Of a stretch of 64,000 nt of DNA, positions 9,922-17,784 are shown one piece after another. How positions within the stretch are numbered: position 1 is the first letter of the stretch; every line of letters starts with the position of its first letter. The notes below the pieces were generated by a model that was given only the letters and a program-made list of their open reading frames with translations, did not search any database and was not told the origin of the DNA. Position numbers and translations under genes: made by a program. Source of the stretch: Tychonema sp. LEGE 07203 (GTDB lineage: Bacteria > Cyanobacteriota > Cyanobacteriia > Cyanobacteriales > Microcoleaceae); the NCBI RefSeq assembly GCF_015207285.1, contig NZ_JADEXD010000001.1, forward strand, positions 62,001 to 126,000, written 5' to 3'.

Positions 9922-10359
9922 ATGTTCAAAAATCTTGGGATTCGTCTAATCTTCACTGCCGGAGTTTTCTTTCCTTCTTTTTCTGGTGGGAGCGTCGCTA
10001 CTCCGTTGCTCCAAGTTCAAAATCCCAACGCATATCCAGAGGCTGACAAAAATGGAGACTACCGCATTGTCAACGGAAATAGTGGAGTCATGCCTTGGGT
10101 GTGGGAAGCCGTAGATCCAGAAGGTTTGAATGTTCGTTGTCAAGATAGGACTGGTCCGAGTAACCGACTGGATAAACTTGAGTTACCAGTTGATAGGATT
10201 ATGCCACCTGGAGAAAGATTTGATACTGTTGGAATTTTTCCTGACCGGCGGGGAAAACCTTGGCTATGGGTCGGTACTTCATTCAGTCGATTTCGCTGCT
10301 GGGTCAGAGCTAATACAAATTACGTCCGACCGATTCAAAGAATTAATCGCAACCTATAG
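9922..10359 (+). CDS. Small secreted protein, SH3-like
   Basis: The 145-aa product starts with a hydrophobic signal-peptide-like segment (residues about 5-25, GIRLIFTAGVFFPSFSGGS). The mature domain of about 110 residues is rich in beta-forming and aromatic residues and carries two cysteines (CQD and CWVRANTNYVRPI). The ending resembles bacterial SH3-like secreted domains of cyanobacteria. The ATG at 9922 is preferred over the GTG at 9904 because it keeps the signal peptide compact. It is a monocistronic gene with no functional partner nearby. A periplasmic role is likely, function unknown. Confidence 0.65.
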   Translation: MFKNLGIRLIFTAGVFFPSFSGGSVATPLLQVQNPNAYPEADKNGDYRIVNGNSGVMPWVWEAVDPEGLNVRCQDRTGPSNRLDKLELPVDRIMPPGERFDTVGIFPDRRGKPWLWVGTSFSRFRCWVRANTNYVRPIQRINRNL

Positions 10360-10536
10360 CCTTTCTTGCTATAGTGAGGTATTTTGAATTCCTTTATTGG
10401 TAAGGTTTCCGATTCAAAGAACTACCTCATGTGACTAATAACCGCTATAAATAGTTGATATTTTTAAGAAGCTGGCACTTACAGAAAACCGTCACAGTCA
10501 CAGGGTAGCGGGTTTAAAGGTTTTAAAGGGTTTAGA

Positions 10537-11133
10537 TCAATTGCGTGATTGTTGGATAGAGCGAGAAACATTTCCAATTGCTTCAACAGCGTTTTTGTTT
10601 CCTAAATTAAACGCTAAGGCCCGCTTGAAATTGACTAATGCAGTTTGGTATTCTTGCTTTTTCACTGCCGTGTATCCTAAACTCATGCAGGTTTGGAAAG
10701 TTGGGCAATTACCTCGTATTTCCATCACGTAAGGTTCGATAATGTTAATTTGGGTAAATGCTTTTATATCTTTCGGTTTGAGGAGTAAAGCTTGTTGAAA
10801 ATAGCTGAGAGCCTGAGCAGCATTTGAATTAAGCTGTTTTTCTCCCCGATTAATACAGTCGTTATACGTTAAGCAAATGCCTTCTGACCCATAACCAGAC
10901 GAACCAGACCCGGAACCGGATGAACCAGACCCGGAACCAGGGGAACCAGACCCGGAACCAGGGGAACCAGACCCTGAACCCGAATTGTGACAATGGTATC
11001 CACTGCTACTGTTATGACATCCTTGGGCATTAGTGCCACCTGAGTGTCCCCAGCTATTTTCTGTGAGTGAGACAGTAAATAAAGCTAAAAAACTTACAGT
11101 TAGGGCTTTAGATACTTTGCGATTGATTTTCAT
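10537..11133 (-). CDS. Secreted protein with Gly-Ser linker and TPR-like repeats
   Basis: The 198-aa protein has a Sec signal peptide (MKINRKVSKALTVSFLALF, cleavage probably near Ser-Trp-Gly). A histidine/cysteine motif of the YHYH type follows (GCHNSSSGYHCH), then a low-complexity linker built from a repeated GSGSGSSG/GSPGSGS unit (residues about 50-85). The C-terminal half consists of two or three TPR-like helical repeats (ALSYFQQALLLKP, ALVNFKRALAFNL). The linker is encoded by near-identical 18-21 bp direct repeats around 10900-10980, a site prone to length change. It probably acts outside the cytoplasmic membrane as a binding protein; the ligand is unknown. Confidence 0.75.
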   Translation of the reverse strand: MKINRKVSKALTVSFLALFTVSLTENSWGHSGGTNAQGCHNSSSGYHCHNSGSGSGSPGSGSGSPGSGSGSSGSGSGSSGYGSEGICLTYNDCINRGEKQLNSNAAQALSYFQQALLLKPKDIKAFTQINIIEPYVMEIRGNCPTFQTCMSLGYTAVKKQEYQTALVNFKRALAFNLGNKNAVEAIGNVSRSIQQSRN

Positions 11134-11824
11134 GGGATTTTATTTAGGTTGGGTATTGCAGTCAAATAAGCCGTAGATGCAGCGGAATCAAGAGGGAGTT
11201 GCGATCGCGTTACAGGTGACACGGTGGTTTGTCTTCGGAAATAACTGTTGGAGCGTTCCAGTTTTATGTTTTTTGATGTCCGACCATAAAAACTCATAAG
11301 TTGCTGAAACTATACCAATTGTGCCTCGCCAACGATCGCGTAAGAAATTTAAGTTAGTGGCTCTATCCCTTCTAGCCGTAAGAAATATACTCCAGTGGAC
11401 GCAACGGTGTAGCAAAATAAGGTTGAAACTAGCGATCGCCTCCCCACTTCTAAATCCGCAGAAATAGCCCTTTACCCGTCGCCGGTAATTTGTGCAGTCT
11501 AAAAAGGTGTACGTTCAAGCTGACCCCGACTCCGCCACCTCATCTACTTCATAAATCTGTTGGGGCCCTGGGGAGTTGTAAACACTAACTTTCGGTCCTG
11601 TCCTGAATTTTCGCTTAGGTAGACCATCGGTACACCTCTAATCACAATTGCTAGGGAACGCTAAAAAACTCTCGGTTCCAGGTCTGATTGACTGGTGCGA
11701 TCGTCTAGCCACAACAAGAAACTGATATCCGGCTAGCTTCACCTTGCTAGCCAGCCGTAGCCCAATATTTTCTTTGCTTAGACTCATCATTATCTCATAC
11801 TCTACTGGGTTACTGCATTTGCCT
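11134..11824. other. Intergenic region, no convincing gene
   Basis: About 700 bases with scattered HIP1 sites (for example at 11202, 11330 and 11430). A 75-codon minus-strand frame (11188-11415) lacks a recognisable family and is arginine-rich in a way typical of shadow frames, so it is not called. No tRNA or array was seen. Confidence 0.4.
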
Positions 11825-11935
11825 GGGGTATTTCTTACTGCCGGAGGGCGGATGCGGCAAGGCAGCCCGCTCTTTCATGGGTGAAACTACGCGCGGAAAA
11901 CTCAGGGTGGTAGCCTGCCAGCAAGAAATGATTGA
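11825..11935 (+). ncRNA. Candidate structured RNA upstream of the CBASS operon
   Basis: A GC-rich island of about 110 nt stands out from AT-rich surroundings. Its outer flanks are complementary (ATTTCTT near 11829 and AAGAAAT near 11920). Inner segments such as GGGC/GCCC and GGCAGC/GCCTGCC can pair, with a conserved-looking purine stretch (GCGCGGAAAACTCAGGGTGG) in between. This is how a folded RNA looks, but no family is proven. An orphan omega-type guide RNA left by a lost IscB element is one possibility; a chance GC island is another. It ends about 100 nt before the first defence gene. Confidence 0.3.
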
Positions 11936-12037
11936 TTCGGTATAGAACGGTTAACCGAACTTGATTTTTTGTTCACAAGCGCTAAAGTTAAATTTTACGG
12001 TCGTGTTCGCAGTCTAGAATAAATTTGAGGAATTAAT

Positions 12038-12895
12038 ATGTCAGACTCGAAAGCCGAAGAGCTTAAATTACAACTCGAACAGGTCATCAAAAACAGTGAT
12101 AGTGACAAGCTTTACAATGGAGGCAAAGCCGTTATCAATTTCTTACCAGGAGGGTCGCTGGCATCCTATATTTATGAAACTTATGTCAAGTCCCCCGCCA
12201 ATCAGCGGTTGGACAATTTTTTACTGAATCTTGTTGAGGCTATCAAAGAAATAGAAGATAAAGTAAAGAGCTTTTCCGCAGACAGCCCGATTTTTCAGAC
12301 AGCATTAATATCTGCCCTTAGCACCGCGATACACCACCACCAAGAACAAGAATTAGAAGCGCTGAGAAATACAGTTTTAAATGCGGGGCTACCCAATGCA
12401 CCAGAGGCAGATATTCAGAGAATGTTTCTAAATTGGCTAGATGAATTTACAAGCTGGCATTTGATGTTGCTCAAGTATTTGCACGAAGGTACTTATAATG
12501 ACCTGCAAGTTGTTCGAGATGACCTTGATGGCAAGCGCCCTTTTTACAATCAAGTTTTGCAGGATTTGAATGCGAAAGGTTTAATTAAATTGAAAGAAGT
12601 GTATGAAACCAAAGAAAAGAATGAGAAATACGCAAGGCAGTTTGGGAACCTTGCCATTCCATTACCTATACCTCAACCCAGAATCTTAGGTTATGAGCCT
12701 CCTTATCGAGATACAAACTTGATATCTTTCAAGAAAGTTGAAGATATTGACGTAATTGTTCGGGAAAATGAACTTTATTATCAGTACGGTAGCCAAGCCT
12801 TCAGAACCGATCGCGTTACGGATGTGGGTAAATTATTTTTGGATTTCATTAAGAACCCTCTTGAAAAAATAAGGTTGGATCGCTGCCAAATGTAA
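12038..12895 (+). CDS. Unknown helical protein heading the CBASS cluster
   Basis: The 285-aa protein is predominantly alpha-helical and has no signal peptide. Residues about 30-55 form a semi-hydrophobic segment (GGKAVINFLPGGSLASYIYETYV). A central bundle follows, then a winged-helix-like part (FYNQVLQDLNAKGLIKL about 165-185, and TDVGKLFLDFI near 265). It is preceded by GAGGAATTAAT just before the ATG. The gene lies 93 nt before the patatin gene on the same strand. I do not recognise a family. Position suggests an additional component or regulator of the CBASS operon, but it could also be an independent defence gene. Confidence 0.7.
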   Translation: MSDSKAEELKLQLEQVIKNSDSDKLYNGGKAVINFLPGGSLASYIYETYVKSPANQRLDNFLLNLVEAIKEIEDKVKSFSADSPIFQTALISALSTAIHHHQEQELEALRNTVLNAGLPNAPEADIQRMFLNWLDEFTSWHLMLLKYLHEGTYNDLQVVRDDLDGKRPFYNQVLQDLNAKGLIKLKEVYETKEKNEKYARQFGNLAIPLPIPQPRILGYEPPYRDTNLISFKKVEDIDVIVRENELYYQYGSQAFRTDRVTDVGKLFLDFIKNPLEKIRLDRCQM

Positions 12896-12988
12896 TAATA
12901 GATAATATTGAGGATCATCTCCACCAGGGGAAACACGCGAAAAGCGGGAGGTTGCAAAATATTCTATTAAACATAAAATTATAAAAAT

Positions 12989-14011
12989 ATGGTTAACTCT
13001 CATAGATTATCTGTCCCGGAGTCAGAGGTATTCAAAGTTTTATCAATTGACGGAGGGGGAATTAAAGGACTGTATTCAGCCAGAGTTTTGGAACATTTTG
13101 AGGATCGATTTAACTGTCACATTTCTGATTATTTTGACATGATTTGCGGTACATCAACAGGAGGTTTGCTTGCTTTAGCCTTATCTTTAAACATTCCTGC
13201 TAGCCTGATGAGCAATTTATACTACAGGCGGGGCAAGCAAATTTTCCCGCAACAAAATACCTTTCTAAGTTCGCTTAAACAACTTTTCCTAAAAAGTAAG
13301 TATGATAACAGAGAATTGAAGAGAGCGCTGCAAGAAATATTTGGAGAGCGAACCATTTCAGATTCTCGCTGTTTGTTGTGTATCCCCGCTTTTTCCTTAA
13401 CAGATGGCAGACCCTTTATTTTCAAATACGACCATGCTGAAGGCAATCTATGTAGGGACGGCAAAACAAAATACGTTGACATTGCCCTTGCAACAAGTGC
13501 AGCACCAGCTTACTTGCCGATCGTTGCTATCGACAGCTATGATGGCAAACAGTTTATTGATGGAGGTATCTATGCCAACAACCCAACCCTTGTAGGAGTA
13601 GTGGAAGCACTTAGGTACTTTGTTGGCACAGGCAAAAGATTTCAGAAACTGATGGTAATGTCTGTTGGTTCTCTAGAGCCTAATCCTGGTAGGCGCTTCC
13701 TTGCCAAACACAACCGCTCAGTTATCGATTGGAACAAAGACTTAATCTCTACCTTTTTTGAAGGACAGGCATATCTCACCAACTACTTTGTAGACACCCT
13801 GGCAAACTATTGTGATTCGCCCTTCGACTATGTGCGAATTCCTGGCACTCAACTCGCTCCGGTACAGGCACAAATTATCAATATGGATAATACGTCTAGT
13901 GAAGCGCTGAAATTAATGTCCCAGATGGGAACAGATCAAGCATTATTTTGGGGCAGGAAACCAGAAGTGACTCAGTTTTTTTCATCTCGCAAACAATACA
14001 TTACCAAGTAA
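12989..14011 (+). CDS. capV: Patatin-like phospholipase, CBASS effector (CapV-like)
   Basis: This is a patatin-family lipid acyl hydrolase that, in CBASS, is switched on by a cyclic nucleotide and degrades the cell's own membrane lipids. The 340-aa protein has the glycine-rich oxyanion motif DGGGIKG (21-27), the nucleophile elbow GTSTGG with Ser56, and the partner Asp191 in the DGG motif, so the Ser-Asp dyad is intact. No signal peptide is present, which fits a cytoplasmic effector. The CD-NTase gene begins four bases after its stop, the usual CBASS gene order (effector then synthase). Co-expression is therefore very likely. The family assignment is firm; the CBASS role follows from the neighbour. 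Confidence 0.92.
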   Translation: MVNSHRLSVPESEVFKVLSIDGGGIKGLYSARVLEHFEDRFNCHISDYFDMICGTSTGGLLALALSLNIPASLMSNLYYRRGKQIFPQQNTFLSSLKQLFLKSKYDNRELKRALQEIFGERTISDSRCLLCIPAFSLTDGRPFIFKYDHAEGNLCRDGKTKYVDIALATSAAPAYLPIVAIDSYDGKQFIDGGIYANNPTLVGVVEALRYFVGTGKRFQKLMVMSVGSLEPNPGRRFLAKHNRSVIDWNKDLISTFFEGQAYLTNYFVDTLANYCDSPFDYVRIPGTQLAPVQAQIINMDNTSSEALKLMSQMGTDQALFWGRKPEVTQFFSSRKQYITK

Positions 14012-14015
14012 TGTT

Positions 14016-15275
14016 ATGGCTAATTGTAACAATTTATTTCGAGAATTCAACACTGTAATTGCCCTTGACTCAACCCGGAAAGGACAATTACGTAGATCCC
14101 GCAATGCGGTTAGAGAACGGATCAGACGGTACTTTTGGAAAAAGCAGAATGGCTTAGTGCCTAAGTTTCACGGGCAAGGGTCATTCATGATGAATACCAT
14201 CATTTGTCCGATTGATGGTGAGTTTGATGTTGATGACGGTATCTACTTTAAAGTGAAAGTAGAACCACTTCAAAGTATTAACACTTTTCACAATTGGATT
14301 TGTGAAGCCATAGATGAGCATACAAAACAAGAACCTATTGACAAACAAACTTGTGTCAGGCTTGTTTACGCCAGACAATATCATCTTGATCTTCCCATTT
14401 ACTACATTATAGAAGGTCAAACTCCATATTTGGCTCATAAGGGTAAGGGTTGGATTAAAAGCGACCCTAGGGAATTCATTAAATGGTTCAATAGCAAAGC
14501 CGATGAAGAAGGTCAATTAAAGCGAATTGTGCGTTATCTAAAAGCATGGAGTGATTATAAAAAAGGTGATTTACCAAGTGGGTTGATTTTTTCAATTTTA
14601 GCTGCAAACAATATTGTTTTTGATGAACTAGATGATCTAGCTTTTTACAAAACGCTAGTGGCTATAAAGAATCAATTGGAATTGAGTTTTACCTGTTACC
14701 GCCCGACAACTCCTGCCTATGAAAATCTACTAGAGGGTTATAGTAAGACTAAAAAGGATTACTTTTTGGGGCAGCTTGGCAGTTTTATTAAATCTGCTGA
14801 AAAAGCCTTGAGTGATGAGTTAAGCAAACAGGATGCTTGTAAAGCTTGGCAATCTCATTTTGGCAAGGATCGATTTCCCTTCGAGTCTGAAGAATTTATT
14901 GAAGATTATCATCAAGTTAATATTCGATATAAATTGAAGATTGATTGCCTAGTTTCTCAAAAAGGCTTTAGAACTCATTCCTTAATTCAGATGATTTTCA
15001 AGAAATTACCTTTGATCCGGAATAACACCTTAGAATTTTATGTCTTTGACTGCAATGTACCAAAACCATTTCAAGTCAAATGGAAAGTTCGTAATGTAGG
15101 CAAGGAAGCAGTAAGAAGAAATCAAACTCGCGGACAAATTCTCAATGATGGTGGAAATCATCGAAGAACTGAATCAAGTGATTTTCAGGGACCACATTTT
15201 GTAGAATGCTATATCATTAAAAATGATGTTTGTGTAGCACGGTCTAGGATTAACGTGCCGATTGCGAGTGGGTAG
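14016..15275 (+). CDS. cdn: CD-NTase cyclic oligonucleotide synthase with AGS-C sensor domain
   Basis: This is a cGAS/DncV-like nucleotidyltransferase that makes the CBASS second messenger on infection. The 419-aa protein has the helix-capping GS at Gly55-Ser56, the catalytic D71-V-D73 in a DGEFDVDDG strand, and a third acidic residue at D125 (HLDLP), so the metal site is complete. The C-terminal ~110 residues match the AGS-C (adenylyl/guanylyl cyclase and SMODS C-terminal sensor) pattern: FQVKWKVRNVG, RRNQTRGQI, HFVECYI and the final CVARSRI. Having no Cap2/Cap3 genes, the operon resembles a type I (two-gene core) CBASS. The exact product cannot be read from sequence. Confidence 0.92.
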   Translation: MANCNNLFREFNTVIALDSTRKGQLRRSRNAVRERIRRYFWKKQNGLVPKFHGQGSFMMNTIICPIDGEFDVDDGIYFKVKVEPLQSINTFHNWICEAIDEHTKQEPIDKQTCVRLVYARQYHLDLPIYYIIEGQTPYLAHKGKGWIKSDPREFIKWFNSKADEEGQLKRIVRYLKAWSDYKKGDLPSGLIFSILAANNIVFDELDDLAFYKTLVAIKNQLELSFTCYRPTTPAYENLLEGYSKTKKDYFLGQLGSFIKSAEKALSDELSKQDACKAWQSHFGKDRFPFESEEFIEDYHQVNIRYKLKIDCLVSQKGFRTHSLIQMIFKKLPLIRNNTLEFYVFDCNVPKPFQVKWKVRNVGKEAVRRNQTRGQILNDGGNHRRTESSDFQGPHFVECYIIKNDVCVARSRINVPIASG

Positions 15276-15427
15276 ACTATAGCTGGCACTTCAAGCCATT
15301 AAATAGCGTATCAGTATGACAATTCCGTTGCCCACAGATCGTAAAAAGATGGCTGCTTAACTGCTAGCAGTATTTGCTAGGAAGCACCAGAACTTGGTGC
15401 AAGTTCATTTTGTAATACGGAGTTTCT

Positions 15428-16102
15428 ATGAACTATAAGGAACAAAATCAAATAATAATTATTTCATATATTGTTAGCATTTCAGCAAGCTTTATAATGA
15501 CGAAGTTTATTACTAACTTTTCTGGACTAGAGATTGTGATTAGCCATGTAAATGTCCCTACTATCCTTATTTCTGGACTCGAGGTTGTGATCAGGCATCT
15601 AAATGTCCCTACTATCCTTACGTTATGGTGGTTATTTTACTTTAAATACGGCTGGAGACTACCTGGTATCAACAAGTTGATAATATTTCGTGTAGATCTT
15701 AATGGTACTTGGTTTGGGAGCTACCAATCATTAGACAGCCAAAATCAAGAAGCCAAAGGAGAAATAGGTATTAGAATTAAACAAGACTTTTTGACTATTA
15801 GCTTAAAATCCTTTACCGAAAAATTTAATAATTACTCTTATAGTGAAGAGGTTAAGTATGATGAGAAAAGTGATACATACGGAGTAGTGTATGTTTATTC
15901 CCAAAAAGAAAACAACATCTTAGACACATCCCACAGAAACGGAACGAGTGAATTAACGTTCAAGAAGAGCGATGATGCGCTTTACCTTGAGGGAACATTT
16001 TGGACGGCTCATGGAACCAAAGGCGAACTTTCTGTTAGAAGGATTACAAAAAAACAGATAGATACGTTTAAGGAAACAAAAATCATATCTGAATCTAAAT
16101 AG
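15428..16102 (+). CDS. 2TM-beta (Cap15/OptE-like) membrane effector
   Basis: The 224-aa protein has two N-terminal hydrophobic segments (residues about 9-28 and 58-76) and a soluble ~140-residue C-terminal beta domain. That domain begins LNGTWFGSYQS and ends in FWTAHGTKGELSVRRI. This is the layout of the 2TM-beta family (Cap15/OptE), whose members form pores in the inner membrane when a bound cyclic nucleotide changes state. The mCpol gene starts 10 nt after its stop, which is the two-gene composition of the Panoptes system. The loop between the two membrane segments holds a tandem 17-residue duplication. It could instead be a second CBASS effector, but the adjacent mCpol favours Panoptes. 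Confidence 0.8.
   Translation: MNYKEQNQIIIISYIVSISASFIMTKFITNFSGLEIVISHVNVPTILISGLEVVIRHLNVPTILTLWWLFYFKYGWRLPGINKLIIFRVDLNGTWFGSYQSLDSQNQEAKGEIGIRIKQDFLTISLKSFTEKFNNYSYSEEVKYDEKSDTYGVVYVYSQKENNILDTSHRNGTSELTFKKSDDALYLEGTFWTAHGTKGELSVRRITKKQIDTFKETKIISESK
15519..15620 (+). repeat. 51-bp in-frame tandem duplication in the effector gene
   Basis: Two adjacent copies of a 51-base unit (15519-15569 and 15570-15620) differ at only a few positions. They encode the peptides SGLEIVISHVNVPTILI and SGLEVVIRHLNVPTILT. The unit is a multiple of three, so the frame is kept. It lengthens the segment between the two predicted membrane helices. Confidence 0.9.
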
Positions 16103-16112
16103 AGGTAAATAA

Positions 16113-16487
16113 ATGCAGTATGTATATATAGATGGTGATGATATTGGTTTGAAAATTGAAAAAAGTTTTATGACAAATAACGAGGCTGAACTCAGAGTAG
16201 TTAATGTTGAGGTTAATAGAGCAGTATCTACTATCTCAAACCAGCTTAAAGATAGAGGTTTTGACATCATCTTTTGTGGAGCGGATGGAATAATATGTAA
16301 AAAGGATAAGATAGATATAAAAGCATTGCACTCATATATCAGCGATTTGAATTTTAGCATTAGATTCTCGGTCGGAATTGGGAACACATTGAGAGAAGCA
16401 TTCTTGGCATTAAGATACGCAAAATCTAATGGCAAAAATGGTATAGCCATTTTTGAAGACGAGTTTAAATGGATAAAGAATGTGTAA
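16113..16487 (+). CDS. mCpol, minimal CRISPR polymerase (Panoptes OptS-like)
   Basis: A 124-aa protein with the palm-domain signatures of the minimal Cas10-like polymerase family. The N-terminal metal-binding strand is YIDGDDIG (D7, D9, D10), and the second motif is FCGADG with D58 where Cas10 has GGDD. There are no Cas10 HD, D4 or CRISPR partners, and no CRISPR array in the window. Known mCpols make a cyclic dinucleotide that keeps a neighbouring 2TM effector silent. Phage proteins that destroy or sponge cyclic nucleotides then release the effector. Its position directly after a 2TM-beta gene and next to a CBASS operon fits this. The fourth residue of the GGDD-like motif is Gly here, which departs from the canonical form. 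Confidence 0.85.
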   Translation: MQYVYIDGDDIGLKIEKSFMTNNEAELRVVNVEVNRAVSTISNQLKDRGFDIIFCGADGIICKKDKIDIKALHSYISDLNFSIRFSVGIGNTLREAFLALRYAKSNGKNGIAIFEDEFKWIKNV

Positions 16488-16599
16488 CATTAAAGCGTCA
16501 TACAGTTAGATACTAACCTCGTGTGTGCCACCAATACCTAAGAGCAAGTTTTGGTGGCAATCGCTATTTTTGGGAAGTCTAAGAATTAAGTACAATGAT

Positions 16600-16935
16600 A
16601 TGGAGTTAAATCAAAAGTCTGGCAATCACCAATGGCGAGGGCGACTAATTAAAGCTGGAGGGGGTATTCTACTAATCTTCGCCACAGGTTTAAGTATTTT
16701 TACCTGGAAACTTTTTTCGCCACCTTCTGTTGACCTACAACCATTGCCCAAAACTTTAGTTTCTCTAGAATTACCCGAAGGACAACAGCTATTGAGCAAG
16801 AGCAAGAGCAAACAGGATTTTCAACCGCTTAGCACACTGAAACCCAAAAGCGTCTGGGAGGATACTTTAGCCACAACGTCCGGTTCAATGGGCGATCATC
16901 GCATAGCCGCTGCTTTGACAATTCGTCGTACTTGA
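16600..16935 (+). pseudogene. Truncated phytochelatin synthase, N-terminal fragment
   Basis: The first ~80 residues match the start of cyanobacterial phytochelatin synthase-like peptidases: a membrane/signal segment (LLIFATGLSIFTW), then LPKTLVSLELPEGQQLL and DFQPLST. In intact proteins this is followed by FETQ and the Tyr-Cys-Gly active-site stretch. Here the frame departs right after PLST, and the words TETQK appear in the +1 frame. The cysteine active site and the rest of the catalytic domain are absent. A frameshift plus a 3' deletion is the simplest reading. The frame is open further upstream, but the ATG at 16600 matches the family start. It is not expected to be functional. Confidence 0.65.
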
Positions 16936-17364
16936 GTTGTGGTCAAATGCCCCCCCTTACGGCTCTTAGAAACAGAGTCATCCCAGCCCGCATTACCTTT
17001 CAGTTTAATCAAATCCTGGGAGCAAAAGAGCAGTTAAAGAGTATTTCCCCATCTAGGACTTAGAAGTGCTAGGGCTGGGTCAGGATACGACTTTTTTATT
17101 CTTGCCCTCTAAAGCTTGTAGTATCGTTCTAAAAAGTGTCCGAAGTATTGATACATTGAAGGCGCATCCATGCGATCGTGAGCTGGATAAACACCAGTAC
17201 CCTTCCACAAAAACTAGCGTATTCTGCTTGCCCTGGGGTGTCGGGTTCCATCCATGAGGGGGCGGGCAGTTAGTTTGCTAGCCACTATCTCACCAGCCCG
17301 CTACAAGATTTTGATGGTTGGAAAAAGTTCTTGAGTACCTTGATGCGGGCTAGGACGATCGCTT
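16936..17364. other. Intergenic region, no gene seen
   Basis: No convincing frame. The stretch at about 17042-17092 (CTAGGACTTAGAAGTGC ... TCAGGATACG) resembles a stretch at about 32300-32350, indicating a dispersed remnant shared between two parts of the window. A HIP1-like site (GCGATCG) occurs near 17170. Confidence 0.4.
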
Positions 17365-17784
17365 TTATCCCTCCACTTCCTTCAACCCATTTTCTAGCAA
17401 CATCCTCACAATATCCACTTTCTTGCGCCCCGTCCTGGCTGCCAGCATCGACAGTTTACGGTGCAGAGTTTCGGACATATCCACGGTAAACCTGACCGTC
17501 GCTTCTTTATCCGGTGCTTGCAGTTTGCTCATCAGGCTAGGCTCCTTTGATTGAAGGGAAACTGGTTCTGGTGCAGATACTGCCGACTGCGGTGGTGTTG
17601 CGACTAGCAATGCAACTTCCGGTGGTGTTGCGGACAATGCAGCTTCCGGTGTTAGCGATGGTGTGGGCGTTGGTGCTGGCGATACAACTTCTGGTGCTGG
17701 TGTTGGTGGTGATGCAGATTCCTGTGTACCGAAAACAAATTCTTCCATCGCGCTGCCAAGTGGTTTGCGTTTCTTGGTACTCAT
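17365..17784 (-). CDS. Ribbon-helix-helix ParB-like partition protein
   Basis: The 139-aa protein has a basic start (MSTKKRKP), a long proline/alanine/threonine-rich linker (residues about 25-75) and a C-terminal ribbon-helix-helix fold (VRFTVDMSETLHRKLSMLA, KKVDIVRMLLENGL). Its ATG overlaps the stop of the ParA gene by 4 nt, so the two are coupled. Small RHH proteins next to short ParAs are the centromere-binding partners of type Ib partition systems and usually also repress the operon. The likely binding site is the direct repeat region before parA. The proline-rich linker is unusually long for the family. Confidence 0.8.
   Translation of the reverse strand: MSTKKRKPLGSAMEEFVFGTQESASPPTPAPEVVSPAPTPTPSLTPEAALSATPPEVALLVATPPQSAVSAPEPVSLQSKEPSLMSKLQAPDKEATVRFTVDMSETLHRKLSMLAARTGRKKVDIVRMLLENGLKEVEG

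Noticed and set aside
11188-11415. 75-codon minus-strand frame
   Set aside because: Arginine-rich, no domain, no start context.
15953-16450. 165-codon minus-strand frame opposite mCpol
   Set aside because: It covers two genes with clear motifs on the plus strand; its Phe/Ser-rich composition is that of a shadow.
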